From Orbaceae bacterium BiB (GTDB lineage: Bacteria > Pseudomonadota > Gammaproteobacteria > Enterobacterales > Orbaceae), in assembly GCA_036251205.1 (NCBI GenBank), contig CP133958.1, positions 1,823,210 to 1,887,209 of the forward strand: a stretch of 64,000 bases of DNA, written 5' to 3'. Below are positions 9,085-18,737 of the stretch, one piece after another. The first letter of the stretch is position 1; every line of letters starts with the position of its first letter. Both the position numbers and the translations under genes were made by a program. Under the pieces are notes generated by a model. The model was given only the letters and a program-made list of their open reading frames with translations. It ran no database searches and was not told the origin of the DNA.

Positions 9085-10047
9085 ATGGTAAAAAAAATAG
9101 GTGTACTAACCAGCGGTGGCGACTCGCCAGGTATGAATGCGGCGATTCGCGGTGTAGTTAGAACCGCTTTAACCGAAGGCTTAGAAGTATATGGCGTTGA
9201 AGACGGTTACTTAGGATTATATGAAAATAGAATTAATCAACTTCACCGTTATAGCGTATCGGATATTATTACACGAGGCGGAACATTTTTAGGTTCAGCT
9301 CGCTTCCCAGCTTTTAAAGAAAAAGCGATCCGAGAACAAGCCATTGAAAACTTAAAGAAAAACGACATTGATGCTTTAGTTGTCATTGGCGGAGATGGTT
9401 CGTATATGGGGGCGATGCGACTGACTGAAGAAGGATTCCCATGTATTGGTCTACCAGGTACGATTGATAACGATATTAGAGGTACCGATTATACGATTGG
9501 TTATTTTACTGCATTACAAACAGCAGTTGAAGCAATTGACCGTTTACGTGATACCTGCTCTTCTCATCACCGAATTTCTATTATTGAAATTATGGGACGA
9601 GGTTGTGGCGATTTAACGTTAAATGCAGCGGTCGCAGGTGGTTGTGAGTTTATGATTATTCCTGAGATCACCAATACAAAAGAGGACTTAATCACTGAAA
9701 TCAAGCAAGGCTTTGCAAAAGGTAAAAAACATGCCATTGTTGCAGTTGCCGAACATATGCTAGATGTGGGTGAATTGGCTAAAGACATTGAAGCGGCCGT
9801 TAAACATGAAACTCGTGCAACAGTGCTTGGTCATGTACAACGAGGTGGCTCACCGGTTCCTTATGATCGTATATTAGGCTCAAGAATGGGCGCTTATGCG
9901 GTTGAATTGTTAATCCAAGGACAAGGTGGTCGTAGTGTTGGTATCCAAAATGGTAAGTTAATTCATCATGATATCATGGATGCACTTAACAATATGAAAC
10001 GTCCATTTGATATCGATCTCTATAATACAGCCAAACGATTATTCTAA
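9085..10047 (+). CDS. pfkA: ATP-dependent 6-phosphofructokinase PfkA
   Basis: This enzyme phosphorylates fructose 6-phosphate at C1, the committed step of glycolysis. The ATP loop is [15 protein letters not shown], the catalytic Asp is in GTIDNDI, and substrate loops MGRGCGDL and [11 protein letters not shown] are present. The ATG at 9085 gives 320 residues, the classical length. A TTG-started longer frame from 9070 would use the TGAGG ribosome site (9071-9075) as codons, so I reject it. Confidence 0.97.
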   Translation: MVKKIGVLTSGGDSPGMNAAIRGVVRTALTEGLEVYGVEDGYLGLYENRINQLHRYSVSDIITRGGTFLGSARFPAFKEKAIREQAIENLKKNDIDALVVIGGDGSYMGAMRLTEEGFPCIGLPGTIDNDIRGTDYTIGYFTALQTAVEAIDRLRDTCSSHHRISIIEIMGRGCGDLTLNAAVAGGCEFMIIPEITNTKEDLITEIKQGFAKGKKHAIVAVAEHMLDVGELAKDIEAAVKHETRATVLGHVQRGGSPVPYDRILGSRMGAYAVELLIQGQGGRSVGIQNGKLIHHDIMDALNNMKRPFDIDLYNTAKRLF

Positions 10048-10075
10048 TTATTACTAATAATCACAGGACGATATC

Positions 10076-10357
10076 ATGCAAATTTTAGAAGATAATGAAC
10101 GTTTGTATATTAAGAGTCCAGATGGCAAGAGTGAGATTGCAGAAATCACGTTCAGCCGGATTGGTGATGACAAAGCCTCCATTAATCACACTTATGTGAG
10201 TGATGATTATCAAGGTCAAGGCATTGCTGGTCAGTTATTCAATCTTGTTATTGAAAAAATGCAACAAGAAGGACGTAAAATTATTCCGATTTGTTCTTAT
10301 GCTAAACAGCAATTTGAGCGAAGACCGGAACTGCAAACAATTCTAGCTAAATTTTAA
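10076..10357 (+). CDS. YjdJ-type GNAT N-acetyltransferase
   Basis: A 93-residue protein with the single small acetyl-CoA fold of the YjdJ/COG2388 group: strand AEITFSRIGDDKASINHTYV, acetyl-CoA loop DDYQGQGIAGQL, and C-terminal RKIIPICSYAKQQFERRPE. The substrate is not known for this family. It sits 28 bp after pfkA and before a terminator, so it is probably cotranscribed with pfkA. Confidence 0.8.
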   Translation: MQILEDNERLYIKSPDGKSEIAEITFSRIGDDKASINHTYVSDDYQGQGIAGQLFNLVIEKMQQEGRKIIPICSYAKQQFERRPELQTILAKF

Positions 10358-10378
10358 ATACATATTTTATGTACTAAC

Positions 10379-10415
10379 AATAGGGAAATGCGAACCGCCT
10401 TTCCCTATTTTATTT
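10379..10415 (+). terminator. Intrinsic terminator after the acetyltransferase
   Basis: A perfect 10-bp stem: AATAGGGAAA (10379-10388) pairs with TTTCCCTATT (10400-10409), with an 11-base loop and a TTATTT tail. It separates the pfkA transcript from gltX. Confidence 0.8.
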
Positions 10416-10492
10416 GAGCACTTTATTGCTCAATATCCTGATCATGGTAAAATGACCAGCAATATACTCTATTACGTAGTAGGAATCATTTC

Positions 10493-11917
10493 ATGAAAGT
10501 TAAAACTCGTTTTGCCCCAAGTCCAACTGGCTATCTACATGTTGGTGGCGCTCGTACTGCGCTTTATTCTTGGTTATATACCCGCCATGCTAAAGGAACT
10601 TTTGTTTTACGTATCGAGGATACTGACTTAGAGCGTTCAACACCTGAAGCTATTGAGGCAATCATCGAAGGTATGAACTGGTTAGATCTTTCTTGGGATG
10701 AAGGACCATTTTATCAAACGAAACGTTTTGATCGTTATGAACAAGTTATCAATCAAATGATTAAAGCTGGCAGCGCTTATCGTTGTTTCTGCTCTAAAGA
10801 AAGATTAGAACAGTTACGTGAAGAGCAAATGGCTAAAGGTGAAAAAGCCCGTTATGATGGTCATTGCCGTTGTGAGTCAGTCCAAAAATCATATACAGGT
10901 AATGAACCGCACGTAATCCGTTTTGCAAATCCAGTTGATGGATCAGTACTCTTTAATGATCTAATTAGAGGCCCGATTGAAATCGCGAATAAAGAGTTAG
11001 ATGACTTAATTATTCGTCGTACTGATGGCTCACCAACCTATAACTTTTGTGTTGTTGTTGATGACTGGGATATGGAAATCACGCATGTTATTCGTGGTGA
11101 AGATCATATTAACAATACTCCACGCCAAATTAATATTTTAAAAGCCCTTGGTGCCCCATTACCACAATATGGTCATGTATCGATGATTTTAGGTGATGAT
11201 GGACAAAAATTATCTAAACGCCATGGTGCAGTTAGTGTGATGCAATACCGTGATGATGGTTATTTACCTGAAGCGTTACTCAATTACTTAGTTCGCTTAG
11301 GCTGGTCTCATGGTGACCAAGAAATTTTCTCACGAGAAGAGATGATCGAATTTTTCACTTTAGACGCAGTTAGTCGTTCAGCTAGTGCATTTAATACTGA
11401 AAAATTACTCTGGTTAAATCACCACTACATCAATCACTTAGATGCTGATTACGTTGCTCAGCATTTAATGTGGCACATGCAAAAACAAGGTTATGATCTT
11501 AGTCATGGACCGGATTTAGTGAGTATCGTTAAATTATATGGTGAACGTTGTAAAACTTTGAAAGAGATGGCTGAATCTTGTGCTTATTGCTACAACGACT
11601 TTAGTGACTTTGACGCTGATGCAGCTAAAAAACATTTACGTCTTGTCGCTAAAGAGCCTTTAGAACTTATTAAACATAAATTGACACAAATATCAGAACT
11701 AGATTGGCAGACGGAGACGATTCATCACGCGATCCAAAGCACCGCTGATGAACTGAGCGTAGGTATGGGTAAAGTTGGTATGCCACTACGCGTTGCAGTA
11801 ACTGGGATTGGTCAATCACCGTCGGTAGATGCAACCATTCAAGCGATTGGTAAGAGCAGAACGTTATCGCGCATTGACAAAGCGATTAACTATATTCTTG
11901 CAAGAGCAGATCAGTAA
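10493..11917 (+). CDS. gltX: Glutamyl-tRNA synthetase
   Basis: This class I synthetase charges tRNA-Glu. The HIGH-type motif is [16 protein letters not shown] near the N-terminus and the KMSKS-type motif is KLSKRHG (about residue 240). A zinc-binding pattern C-F-C ... Y-D-G-H-C lies around residues 98-125, as in the E. coli enzyme. The 474 residues are normal length. The gene stands alone between two terminators. Confidence 0.97.
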   Translation: MKVKTRFAPSPTGYLHVGGARTALYSWLYTRHAKGTFVLRIEDTDLERSTPEAIEAIIEGMNWLDLSWDEGPFYQTKRFDRYEQVINQMIKAGSAYRCFCSKERLEQLREEQMAKGEKARYDGHCRCESVQKSYTGNEPHVIRFANPVDGSVLFNDLIRGPIEIANKELDDLIIRRTDGSPTYNFCVVVDDWDMEITHVIRGEDHINNTPRQINILKALGAPLPQYGHVSMILGDDGQKLSKRHGAVSVMQYRDDGYLPEALLNYLVRLGWSHGDQEIFSREEMIEFFTLDAVSRSASAFNTEKLLWLNHHYINHLDADYVAQHLMWHMQKQGYDLSHGPDLVSIVKLYGERCKTLKEMAESCAYCYNDFSDFDADAAKKHLRLVAKEPLELIKHKLTQISELDWQTETIHHAIQSTADELSVGMGKVGMPLRVAVTGIGQSPSVDATIQAIGKSRTLSRIDKAINYILARADQ

Positions 11918-11967
11918 TTGGGCAAAGAGTCCCTTTTACGTGCAATCTGCATTAATTTAGTGCAAAA

Positions 11968-11997
11968 TAAAAAATCAGTGTTATCACTGGTTTTTTT
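11968..11997 (+). terminator. Intrinsic terminator after gltX
   Basis: AAAAAATCAGTG (11969-11980) pairs with CACTGGTTTTTT (from 11985) through one G-U pair, with a TTAT loop and a seven-T tail. A strong classical terminator. Confidence 0.85.
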
Positions 11998-12075
11998 ATT
12001 TTATCGCAAATTATTGTAATTGATCATTCTGACTTGTTTTTATGATCAACATCCCATATGTTATAAAATAGGTGA

Positions 12076-12124
12076 ATGTATCTCGGTAACCATCTACTTT
12101 TTAGTAAATTTTAAGTAGATACAT
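12076..12124 (+). promoter_or_regulatory. Overlapping dyads in the asnB upstream region
   Basis: ATGTATCT (12076-12083) is complementary to AGATACAT (12117-12124). ATCTACTT (12092-12099) is complementary to AAGTAGAT (12113-12120). The two pairings share the bases AGAT and therefore exclude each other. They may be an operator or alternative leader structures about 90-130 bp before asnB. The only promoter candidate I see nearby is weak (TTGGTA at 12129, TATTAT at 12154, 19 bp spacing). Confidence 0.35.
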
Positions 12125-12210
12125 AGATTTGGTATGTTTTTTGCATTATTACCTATTATTTTTAAATATAAGTTCGTTACTTAAGCGATATTTATTGTTG
12201 GAGAAACTCA

Positions 12211-13884
12211 ATGTGTTCGATTCTTGGTATTCTAGATATTAAATCAGATCCAGAACAACTACGCACCAAAGCGCTAGAACTATCAAGTTTAATGCGTCAT
12301 CGTGGTCCTGATTGGTCTGGTATTTTTGCTTCAGATAAAGCAATTCTTGCTCATGAACGTCTATCAATTGTGGATGTTAATACAGGAGCTCAACCGCTTT
12401 ATAATAAAGATAAAACTTTAGTTTTAGCCGTTAATGGCGAAATTTATAATCACCAAGAACTACGTGCTCAATATAAAGATCGTTATGAATTTCAAACTGG
12501 CTCAGATTGTGAAGTTATTTTAGCGCTTTATCAAGAAAAAGGTATTCACTGTTTAGACGAATTGCAGGGGATGTTTGCCTTTATTTTATATGATATTAAT
12601 AAAGATACTTATTTTATTGGTCGTGATCATATCGGTATTATTCCGTTATATACGGGCCATGATGAAAACGGCTCGCTATATGTTGCCTCAGAAATGAAAG
12701 CATTAGTTCCCGTTTGTAAAACAATTGCCCCATTCCCACCAGGAAGTTATTTATCTAGTACTGAAGGTGAAATCAAGTCTTACTATCAACGAGACTGGAT
12801 GGAATATGACAATGTTAAAAATAACCCAACTGATATTAACGAATTACGTACTGCACTTGAAGAGTCAGTAAAAAGTCATTTAATGTCTGATGTTCCTTAT
12901 GGGGTATTGCTATCTGGCGGACTTGATTCTTCTGTCATTTCAGCAATTACTAAAAAATATGCAGCTCGCCGCGTTGAAGATCACGAGAAGTCAGAAGCTT
13001 GGTGGCCACAACTTCACTCTTTTGCAGTTGGTTTAAAAGGTGCACCAGATCTTAAAGCAGCACAAGCGGTTGCCGATCATTTAGGTACCGTACATCATGA
13101 AATCAACTTTACCATTCAAGAAGGTATTGATGCTATTCGTGACGTTATTTACTTTATTGAAACTTATGATGTCACTACAATTCGTGCATCAACCCCAATG
13201 TACTTAATGGCTCGTAAGATTAAAGCCATGGGCATTAAAATGGTCTTATCTGGCGAAGGTGCTGATGAAGTGTTCGGTGGATATTTATATTTCCACAAAG
13301 CGCCAAATGCTAAAGAGTTCCATGAAGAAACGGTACGTAAACTAGCAGCTCTGCATATGTATGATTGTGCTCGTGCGAATAAAGCAATGTCTGCCTGGGG
13401 TGTTGAAGCTCGAGTGCCATTCTTAGATAAAAAATTCTTAGATGTAGCAATGCGCATTAATCCAAAAGATAAAATGTGTGGTAGCAACGGCAAGATGGAA
13501 AAACATATTGTTCGTGAAGCATTTGAATCTTATCTTCCGGCATCAGTTGTATGGCGTCAGAAAGAGCAATTCTCTGATGGTGTGGGTTATAGCTGGATTG
13601 ATACATTGAAAGAAATTGCAGAGAAGAAAGTCACCGATCAGCAATTAGAGAATGCGAAATTTAGATTTCCGTATAACACACCTGCGTCAAAAGAAGCTTA
13701 TATGTATCGCGAAATTTTTGATGAACTTTTCCCTCTACCAAGTGCAGCAGAAAGTGTACCGGGTGGTCCATCTGTTGCTTGCTCAACAGCTAAGGCTATT
13801 GAATGGGATGAATCATTCAAAAATCTAAACGATCCATCTGGTCGTGCGGCAGTTGGTGTACATAACGATGCTTATAAAAAATAG
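12211..13884 (+). CDS. asnB: Asparagine synthetase B (glutamine-hydrolysing)
   Basis: AsnB makes asparagine from aspartate, ATP and glutamine. The N-terminal glutaminase domain uses Cys2 (MCSILGILD) and has LMRHRGPDWSG and NGEIYNH. The synthetase domain has the PP-loop LLSGGLDSS (about residue 232) and LSGEGADEVFGGY. The 557 residues are close to the usual 554. It is a single-gene unit with a GGAG site before the ATG and a terminator at 13911. Confidence 0.97.
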   Translation: MCSILGILDIKSDPEQLRTKALELSSLMRHRGPDWSGIFASDKAILAHERLSIVDVNTGAQPLYNKDKTLVLAVNGEIYNHQELRAQYKDRYEFQTGSDCEVILALYQEKGIHCLDELQGMFAFILYDINKDTYFIGRDHIGIIPLYTGHDENGSLYVASEMKALVPVCKTIAPFPPGSYLSSTEGEIKSYYQRDWMEYDNVKNNPTDINELRTALEESVKSHLMSDVPYGVLLSGGLDSSVISAITKKYAARRVEDHEKSEAWWPQLHSFAVGLKGAPDLKAAQAVADHLGTVHHEINFTIQEGIDAIRDVIYFIETYDVTTIRASTPMYLMARKIKAMGIKMVLSGEGADEVFGGYLYFHKAPNAKEFHEETVRKLAALHMYDCARANKAMSAWGVEARVPFLDKKFLDVAMRINPKDKMCGSNGKMEKHIVREAFESYLPASVVWRQKEQFSDGVGYSWIDTLKEIAEKKVTDQQLENAKFRFPYNTPASKEAYMYREIFDELFPLPSAAESVPGGPSVACSTAKAIEWDESFKNLNDPSGRAAVGVHNDAYKK

Positions 13885-13910
13885 ACATGGTTAATTAGAT
13901 ATTACCCGCT

Positions 13911-13961
13911 CTCTTGCTATCGTTAAATTGATTAAATATCAGTTAACGGTAGCAGAGTTTT
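13911..13961 (+). terminator. Terminator between asnB and the convergent secreted-protein gene
   Basis: CTCTTGCTATCGTTAA (13911-13926) pairs with TTAACGGTAGCAGAG (13943-13957) with one bulge and one wobble, followed by TTTT. The T run is on the plus side, so it mainly serves asnB. Confidence 0.6.
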
Positions 13962-13966
13962 CATCT

Positions 13967-14782
13967 TCACTCTGCATACTCTGTTACAAACATTTCAAGA
14001 GCTGGCTTATTTAAACGCTGATATTTGCTATAAGCTGTAGCTACCTTCTGACGAATCTGGGCTTTACTTTGATTATTTACCCAACCATCGATCATAGCAT
14101 AAATGCTATACGCCTCTGGTGCCATACTCTGTGTTGTTAAAATAAGTGGTGTAATGCCTAATCGAGAAAGCGGCGGTGAAAAATAACGCTGGCTTTGACA
14201 CGCAAATACCGCTACATAACGAGATTGTTGTAGTTGCTGCTGCTCTTTAGATAGAGTTTGCCAGCGCCAATCATCAGGTAAAAACTGTGACCAAGACCAT
14301 TCCATTAAGAAATCATGACCAACATATACCACTAGATTAGCATCACCACCAAACTTAATTTCAGAACCATTAACATTTAAGGTCAGAGGTAATTGACCAG
14401 CGGAGTATGAGATGAAATTATCGACCGCATCACTAATATATTGCCCGTCATAAGCTTCTGCAACAATATAGATATCTTTACTACGATGTTTATAAATAAT
14501 CTGCTCCAAAATATGACTATTTACTGGCTTAACTGTCTGCACAACCTGCCACTCTGGCTGCTTAGCAAAATAGGTTTTAACACCATAAGCCGCACCCCAA
14601 TAAAGATTATTTCTGGGATCTTGACCATTACCAATTAATGCTGGTACTGGTGCAATTTGTTGGTATTTATTATCACACAATGCAACAACGAGATGAATGA
14701 CTTTAGTCTCAGCCAATCCCGTAAAAGAGAATAATATTATAAATAGCGTTGCCAATTGTAAGTAGGTACTAACTTTTTTCAT
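13967..14782 (-). CDS. Secreted protein of unknown function, possible His-Cys dyad
   Basis: I do not recognise a named family. The 271-residue product starts with a signal peptide (MKKVSTYLQLATLFIILFSFTGLAET). The next stretch is VVALCDNKYQ ... NGQDPRNNLYWGAAYGVKTYF. Two hydrophobic strands end in candidate catalytic residues: VVYVGH (His156) and VAVFAC (Cys195), the spacing and strand pattern of clan CD (caspase/gingipain-like) cysteine peptidases. That is inference; His is followed by Asp, not the usual Gly. The start overlaps the end of the VanW-family gene by 14 bp, so the two are coupled. Confidence 0.6.
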   Translation of the reverse strand: MKKVSTYLQLATLFIILFSFTGLAETKVIHLVVALCDNKYQQIAPVPALIGNGQDPRNNLYWGAAYGVKTYFAKQPEWQVVQTVKPVNSHILEQIIYKHRSKDIYIVAEAYDGQYISDAVDNFISYSAGQLPLTLNVNGSEIKFGGDANLVVYVGHDFLMEWSWSQFLPDDWRWQTLSKEQQQLQQSRYVAVFACQSQRYFSPPLSRLGITPLILTTQSMAPEAYSIYAMIDGWVNNQSKAQIRQKVATAYSKYQRLNKPALEMFVTEYAE

Positions 14783-15605
14783 TACTCACATCCTCATCAG
14801 CAACCTGATACTTAACTACAACCTGATTTTGATATAGCTGCGTTGAACTTAAACAGACTGGCTGTGCATTGACATTATATTTAGTTAAAATATCACGCCA
14901 AATCTCGTTATGACGGAAAATAACGCCATTTTTTCTAACAAATTGATGATTTTTTTCGTATATATGAAAACTATATTGACGAGGAACATCACATAAAAGT
15001 TCCCCCTCCAGTTGGTGCTCACTTACATTTAGACGAATCTGGAAATGTTTGTCAGTAGGATTATAAAGAACCAGATCAATATAGTTATAAAATATTGCAG
15101 CTCCAGAACCAAATGGCAATACTCGTCCATCATCAGGAAATGGATCAAAACTATGATTAGCTCTCTCAATAATTTTTAGCTCAGAATGTAGTGCTAACCA
15201 GTGAATTAAATTACTAATCTGACAAATTCCACCGCCAATACCACTACGAGCTTGCCCAAAAGAGAGCTCCATACCGGCAATAAAACCTCTTTTGCGAGTC
15301 GGTAAACCGACTAAACGACAAAATGAAAAGTACTCTTTTGGCCCGATAATAATACCATCTAACTCTTTAACAGCCAGTTTCAAATTAGTGACTTTATTAT
15401 ATTGCAGCTGGATATCGCTATCACCCAATCGACGAATTAATTTAGAAGTATGCTTTTTATAACGATAAGGTAGTTTTTCACTAGTAACAAGAGATAGGCT
15501 GTATTTACGTGTTGTAGCATACCAAGACAGGTAACGAAATAACCTCCGTTGCCATACTCGTAACCAATATAGTACAGGATGATAATGAGATAACGGTTTA
15601 CGCAT
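14769..15605 (-). CDS. VanW family protein
   Basis: The 278-residue product has the VanW core: YFSFCRLVGLPTRKRGFIAGMEL, followed by SFGQARSGIGGGICQISNL, HWLALHSELKIIERANHS, DPFPDDGRVLPFGSGAAIFYNYIDL. VanW was named from VanB-type vancomycin resistance clusters; its biochemical role is not established, and this copy is no evidence of resistance. There is no clear signal peptide. It forms a two-gene unit with the downstream secreted protein. Confidence 0.85.
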   Translation of the reverse strand: MRKPLSHYHPVLYWLRVWQRRLFRYLSWYATTRKYSLSLVTSEKLPYRYKKHTSKLIRRLGDSDIQLQYNKVTNLKLAVKELDGIIIGPKEYFSFCRLVGLPTRKRGFIAGMELSFGQARSGIGGGICQISNLIHWLALHSELKIIERANHSFDPFPDDGRVLPFGSGAAIFYNYIDLVLYNPTDKHFQIRLNVSEHQLEGELLCDVPRQYSFHIYEKNHQFVRKNGVIFRHNEIWRDILTKYNVNAQPVCLSSTQLYQNQVVVKYQVADEDVSNEKS

Positions 15606-15722
15606 AATGATATTATTCTATTTTTTATTATACTGAAAATGATATTCCTATATTGTGAAGTGAATATGAAGAATAGTTAACCCGATAAAATAATTAATAT
15701 CGCTACGGCTAACTATCAACTG

Positions 15723-16697
15723 CTATCGACTTAACTTAAATATATCTGTGATATGGATCATGCCAGTTACAACATTCTCATGATTAATAACAGGCAATAC
15801 CGTAATTGGGCTTGGTTGATGATTTTGCATGAAGTTTAATGCACTTAAAACCAATTGTGATTCATGAATGGCGGTAGGATTTATAGTCATTACATCGTTA
15901 ACCGTTTTAGAGAAAAAATCAACATTGCACTTTAAGCTACGGCGAATATCACCATCAGTTATAATCCCTAGTAGATGCTGCTTATCATCAACCACCGAAA
16001 TTGCACCAATACCCGCATCTGTCATAATAAAAAGTGCCTCTGATAATGGTCTCTCTTTTGTAATAATCGGATTTCGATGAGTTTGTTCAAGCAGTTTATT
16101 TAAAGTTAATAAACGCACGGATCCCAAATTACCGCCGGGATGATAAAAAGCAAAATCTTGTGAAGTGAAGCCTTTCATTTTCATTAACGTAATAGCTAAA
16201 GTATCGCCTAAGGCTAGCTGAGCGGTAGTACTATTAGTCGGTGCTAAATTAAATGGACAGGATTCACTATCCACCGCAGCATCTAAATAATATTTAGACT
16301 GTTTGGCCAGAGTCGATTGATTGTTTCCACAAATGGCTATCAGTGGGGCACCTATTTTATTAATCACTGGCAAAATATTGAGTATCTCTGCGGTTTCACC
16401 ACTATTAGAAATAGCAATAACAACATCTTGTGGAGTGACCATACCAAGATCACCATGAATCGCTTCAGCGGGATGAAGATAAATAGATGGAGTCCCCGTA
16501 CTCATCAGTGTCGCCGCTAATTTGTGTGCAATATAACCGGGCTTCCCCATACCCGTACAGATAACTCGTCCTTTAATAGTAAGAATTAATTCAATAATAT
16601 TAATAAATTGCTCATCAATTCGAGGAATTAATTTCTCAATAGATTGCGCTTCTGATTTTAAGATACTTTGTGCATATTCGATTATATCGACACTCAT
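15723..16697 (-). CDS. kdsD: Arabinose-5-phosphate isomerase (KdsD/GutQ family)
   Basis: This enzyme interconverts ribulose 5-phosphate and arabinose 5-phosphate, the first step to Kdo for lipopolysaccharide. A SIS domain covers about residues 35-170 (GKPGYIAHKLAATLMSTGTPS, HPAEAIHGDLGMV, ISNSGETAE), then two CBS domains (about 205-324) ending LPVINHENVVTGMIHITDIFK. The 324 residues suit both KdsD and GutQ. No sorbitol genes are nearby, so KdsD is preferred. It stands apart from the lpt genes it adjoins in E. coli. Confidence 0.88.
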   Translation of the reverse strand: MSVDIIEYAQSILKSEAQSIEKLIPRIDEQFINIIELILTIKGRVICTGMGKPGYIAHKLAATLMSTGTPSIYLHPAEAIHGDLGMVTPQDVVIAISNSGETAEILNILPVINKIGAPLIAICGNNQSTLAKQSKYYLDAAVDSESCPFNLAPTNSTTAQLALGDTLAITLMKMKGFTSQDFAFYHPGGNLGSVRLLTLNKLLEQTHRNPIITKERPLSEALFIMTDAGIGAISVVDDKQHLLGIITDGDIRRSLKCNVDFFSKTVNDVMTINPTAIHESQLVLSALNFMQNHQPSPITVLPVINHENVVTGMIHITDIFKLSR

Positions 16698-16928
16698 TGC
16701 TCTCTATTCTTTATTTAATGACTTTGAGATATTTGAATCGATTTTAGTAAGAAAATATAGAGGTGGTTATCTAGATTAACAGAAAACTCATCATGGAGTT
16801 TAAAAAAATTGACTCACTTCACAATTATAGCCACAAAGATTAACAATCTTATTTCCATGGGATAATAACAGCATAATAATGGCAATAATTATTATCAATA
16901 AATGACTTTCAACAGAAAGGAGTTTTAC

Positions 16929-16960
16929 TCGACTAGATTATTTATCAATAATCTAGTCGA
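16929..16960. terminator. Perfect 14-bp hairpin after the Sel1-AMIN gene
   Basis: TCGACTAGATTATT (16929-16942), TATC loop, then the exact reverse complement (16947-16960). It lies 20 bp beyond the stop of the minus-strand Sel1 gene and before kdsD runs leftward. A T run is absent on both sides, so it may be a weak terminator or an RNA-stabilising 3' end. The rest of 16698-16979 holds nothing else I can support. Confidence 0.5.
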
Positions 16961-16979
16961 ACTATTTTAATGAATAGTG

Positions 16980-18737
16980 TTAAGATTGAAACATAAAATC
17001 AAGAATCAACAGATGATTATTATCTTTATATTGTACTTTTTTTACATTAGTAATATCTTTTTTTAACTTAATAACAAAATTAATATTATCTTGTTTCTCA
17101 ATACTTTGAATTGACTCAATAGCACCCGATATCTTTTTTACCCTACTATTTAAAAGCCTAATAAGCTTTTCGCTGACATTCGTTTTATTAAGAACTAACG
17201 TAAATGAATCAACACTATCTTCAGTCAATGTATAGTTAATTGGTTGAGAAGATTCAACAACAAAACGAGAGTAATTTTTATTATCCCCAATACGTAAATC
17301 TGTAATTTGGTTATTGGTATTAGCTTTATTAACTTGAGATGTCGTTTTTTTCGTCTCTGGGGAACTCACAGGGACAGGAGCAACAGGTTCTGTTTTCTTA
17401 GTATTTGTCGCTTTTTCTATCGCTAATTGTTGTTTTAATTTAGTTAAATTATCCTTGGCTTTTTCATGCCCACCTGCGGCTGCTTTTTCAAACCAATAAA
17501 TAGCTTTATCAGTATCAACATCAAGATCACCAAATCCAAATTGATACACTAGACCTAAATTGTTTTGAGCTGGAGTATATCCCTGTGTCGCTGCTTTTTC
17601 ATAAAAGGTGATAGCCTTAAATGTATCTTGTTCAACACCTTTACCATTCGCATACAAAATACCTAAACTATTTTGAGCTACTGGATCGCCTTGTTCCGCT
17701 GCTTTTTCAAACCATTCAATTGCTTTTGGATAATCAGGTGAGTCATCGTAGCCTAGCCCTCTTTGATACATGATACCTAGCATTCTCTGGGATATTACAG
17801 AGCCTTGTTCAGCTGCTTTTTGATACCACGAATAGGCTTGTGGGTAATTTTGTACTGCGCCTTTTCCGTTATAATACATATAGGCAACGGCTACCATTGA
17901 AGTGAGATCGCCGCGTTCGGCTGATTTTGTATACCAATCCAGCGCTTTTGAGTAATCTTGCTCAATTTTATCACCTTTATAATACATATTTGCAAGCTGG
18001 TTTTGAGCATAAATATCACCTTGATTAGCAGCCTTTTCATACCATTTCATCGCTAATTCATAATCAGGCGTCACCTCTTTACCATCGGTGTAAATAAAAC
18101 CAAGTGTATTTTGGGCTAATCTGTCATTATTCTCTGCGGCTTGGTTTAATAATTCCAGTCCTTTATTGAAATCACGATTAACCCCCATACCACCAGTATA
18201 CATTAATGCAAGATGATATTGCGCTGGTGCATAATTTTGTTGTGCCGACTTCTCTAACCACTCCTCTGCCTTACTATAATCTTGGGCAACACCATCACCG
18301 TTAAAATATAACGCACCTAAATAATATTGCGCTACCGGGTGTTTCTGCTCTGCTGCTTTTTCTAACCAAGCTAATCCTTTATTATGTGATTCATTATTAT
18401 CAAGTAGTAATAAACCTAAAGAATATTGACCTTCAGCATAATTATTTTCGGCCGAACGTGTATAATATGCTAACGCATCATACACATTGACTGCCACACC
18501 TTGCCCATTAGCATACATTAAACCAGCTATATACTGTATCTGCCCTTGATTGGTTGGTACATTAATACAATTTTGGACGGCTTGGGTAAAATCACCACTT
18601 TTTAGCCCATCGAAATAAGCCGATAAACAAGCATCAACTTTTGCTTGTTCTGCAGAAGGCTTTTCAGAAGATTGAATATCGGTAGCAAAAGCACTACTGC
18701 TTAACATTAAAAATAGCGAGATGATATATCGTTTCAT
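16980..18737 (-). CDS. Secreted Sel1-repeat protein with C-terminal AMIN-like domain
   Basis: A signal peptide (MKRYIISLFLMLSSSAFATD) is followed by about ten Sel1-type TPR repeats of about 36 residues (for example AQYYLGALYFNGDGV, AQNSLGILYANGKGV). A Thr/Pro/Ser/Lys linker (about 435-475) leads to a domain starting ITDLRIGDNKNYSRFVVESSQ. That last part resembles AMIN, the domain that targets amidases such as AmiC to septal peptidoglycan and also occurs in secretin subunits. The likely site is the periplasm, perhaps a cell-wall-localised scaffold. The specific role is unknown. Confidence 0.75.
   Translation of the reverse strand: MKRYIISLFLMLSSSAFATDIQSSEKPSAEQAKVDACLSAYFDGLKSGDFTQAVQNCINVPTNQGQIQYIAGLMYANGQGVAVNVYDALAYYTRSAENNYAEGQYSLGLLLLDNNESHNKGLAWLEKAAEQKHPVAQYYLGALYFNGDGVAQDYSKAEEWLEKSAQQNYAPAQYHLALMYTGGMGVNRDFNKGLELLNQAAENNDRLAQNTLGFIYTDGKEVTPDYELAMKWYEKAANQGDIYAQNQLANMYYKGDKIEQDYSKALDWYTKSAERGDLTSMVAVAYMYYNGKGAVQNYPQAYSWYQKAAEQGSVISQRMLGIMYQRGLGYDDSPDYPKAIEWFEKAAEQGDPVAQNSLGILYANGKGVEQDTFKAITFYEKAATQGYTPAQNNLGLVYQFGFGDLDVDTDKAIYWFEKAAAGGHEKAKDNLTKLKQQLAIEKATNTKKTEPVAPVPVSSPETKKTTSQVNKANTNNQITDLRIGDNKNYSRFVVESSQPINYTLTEDSVDSFTLVLNKTNVSEKLIRLLNSRVKKISGAIESIQSIEKQDNINFVIKLKKDITNVKKVQYKDNNHLLILDFMFQS

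Noticed and set aside
13164..13493. 109-residue minus-strand frame inside asnB
   Set aside because: Antisense to a well-conserved region of asnB; composition reflects the complementary strand.
14769..15605. Vancomycin resistance gene
   Set aside because: The VanW family name comes from VanB clusters, but no other van genes are present and Gram-negatives resist vancomycin by their outer membrane; the name implies nothing about resistance here.
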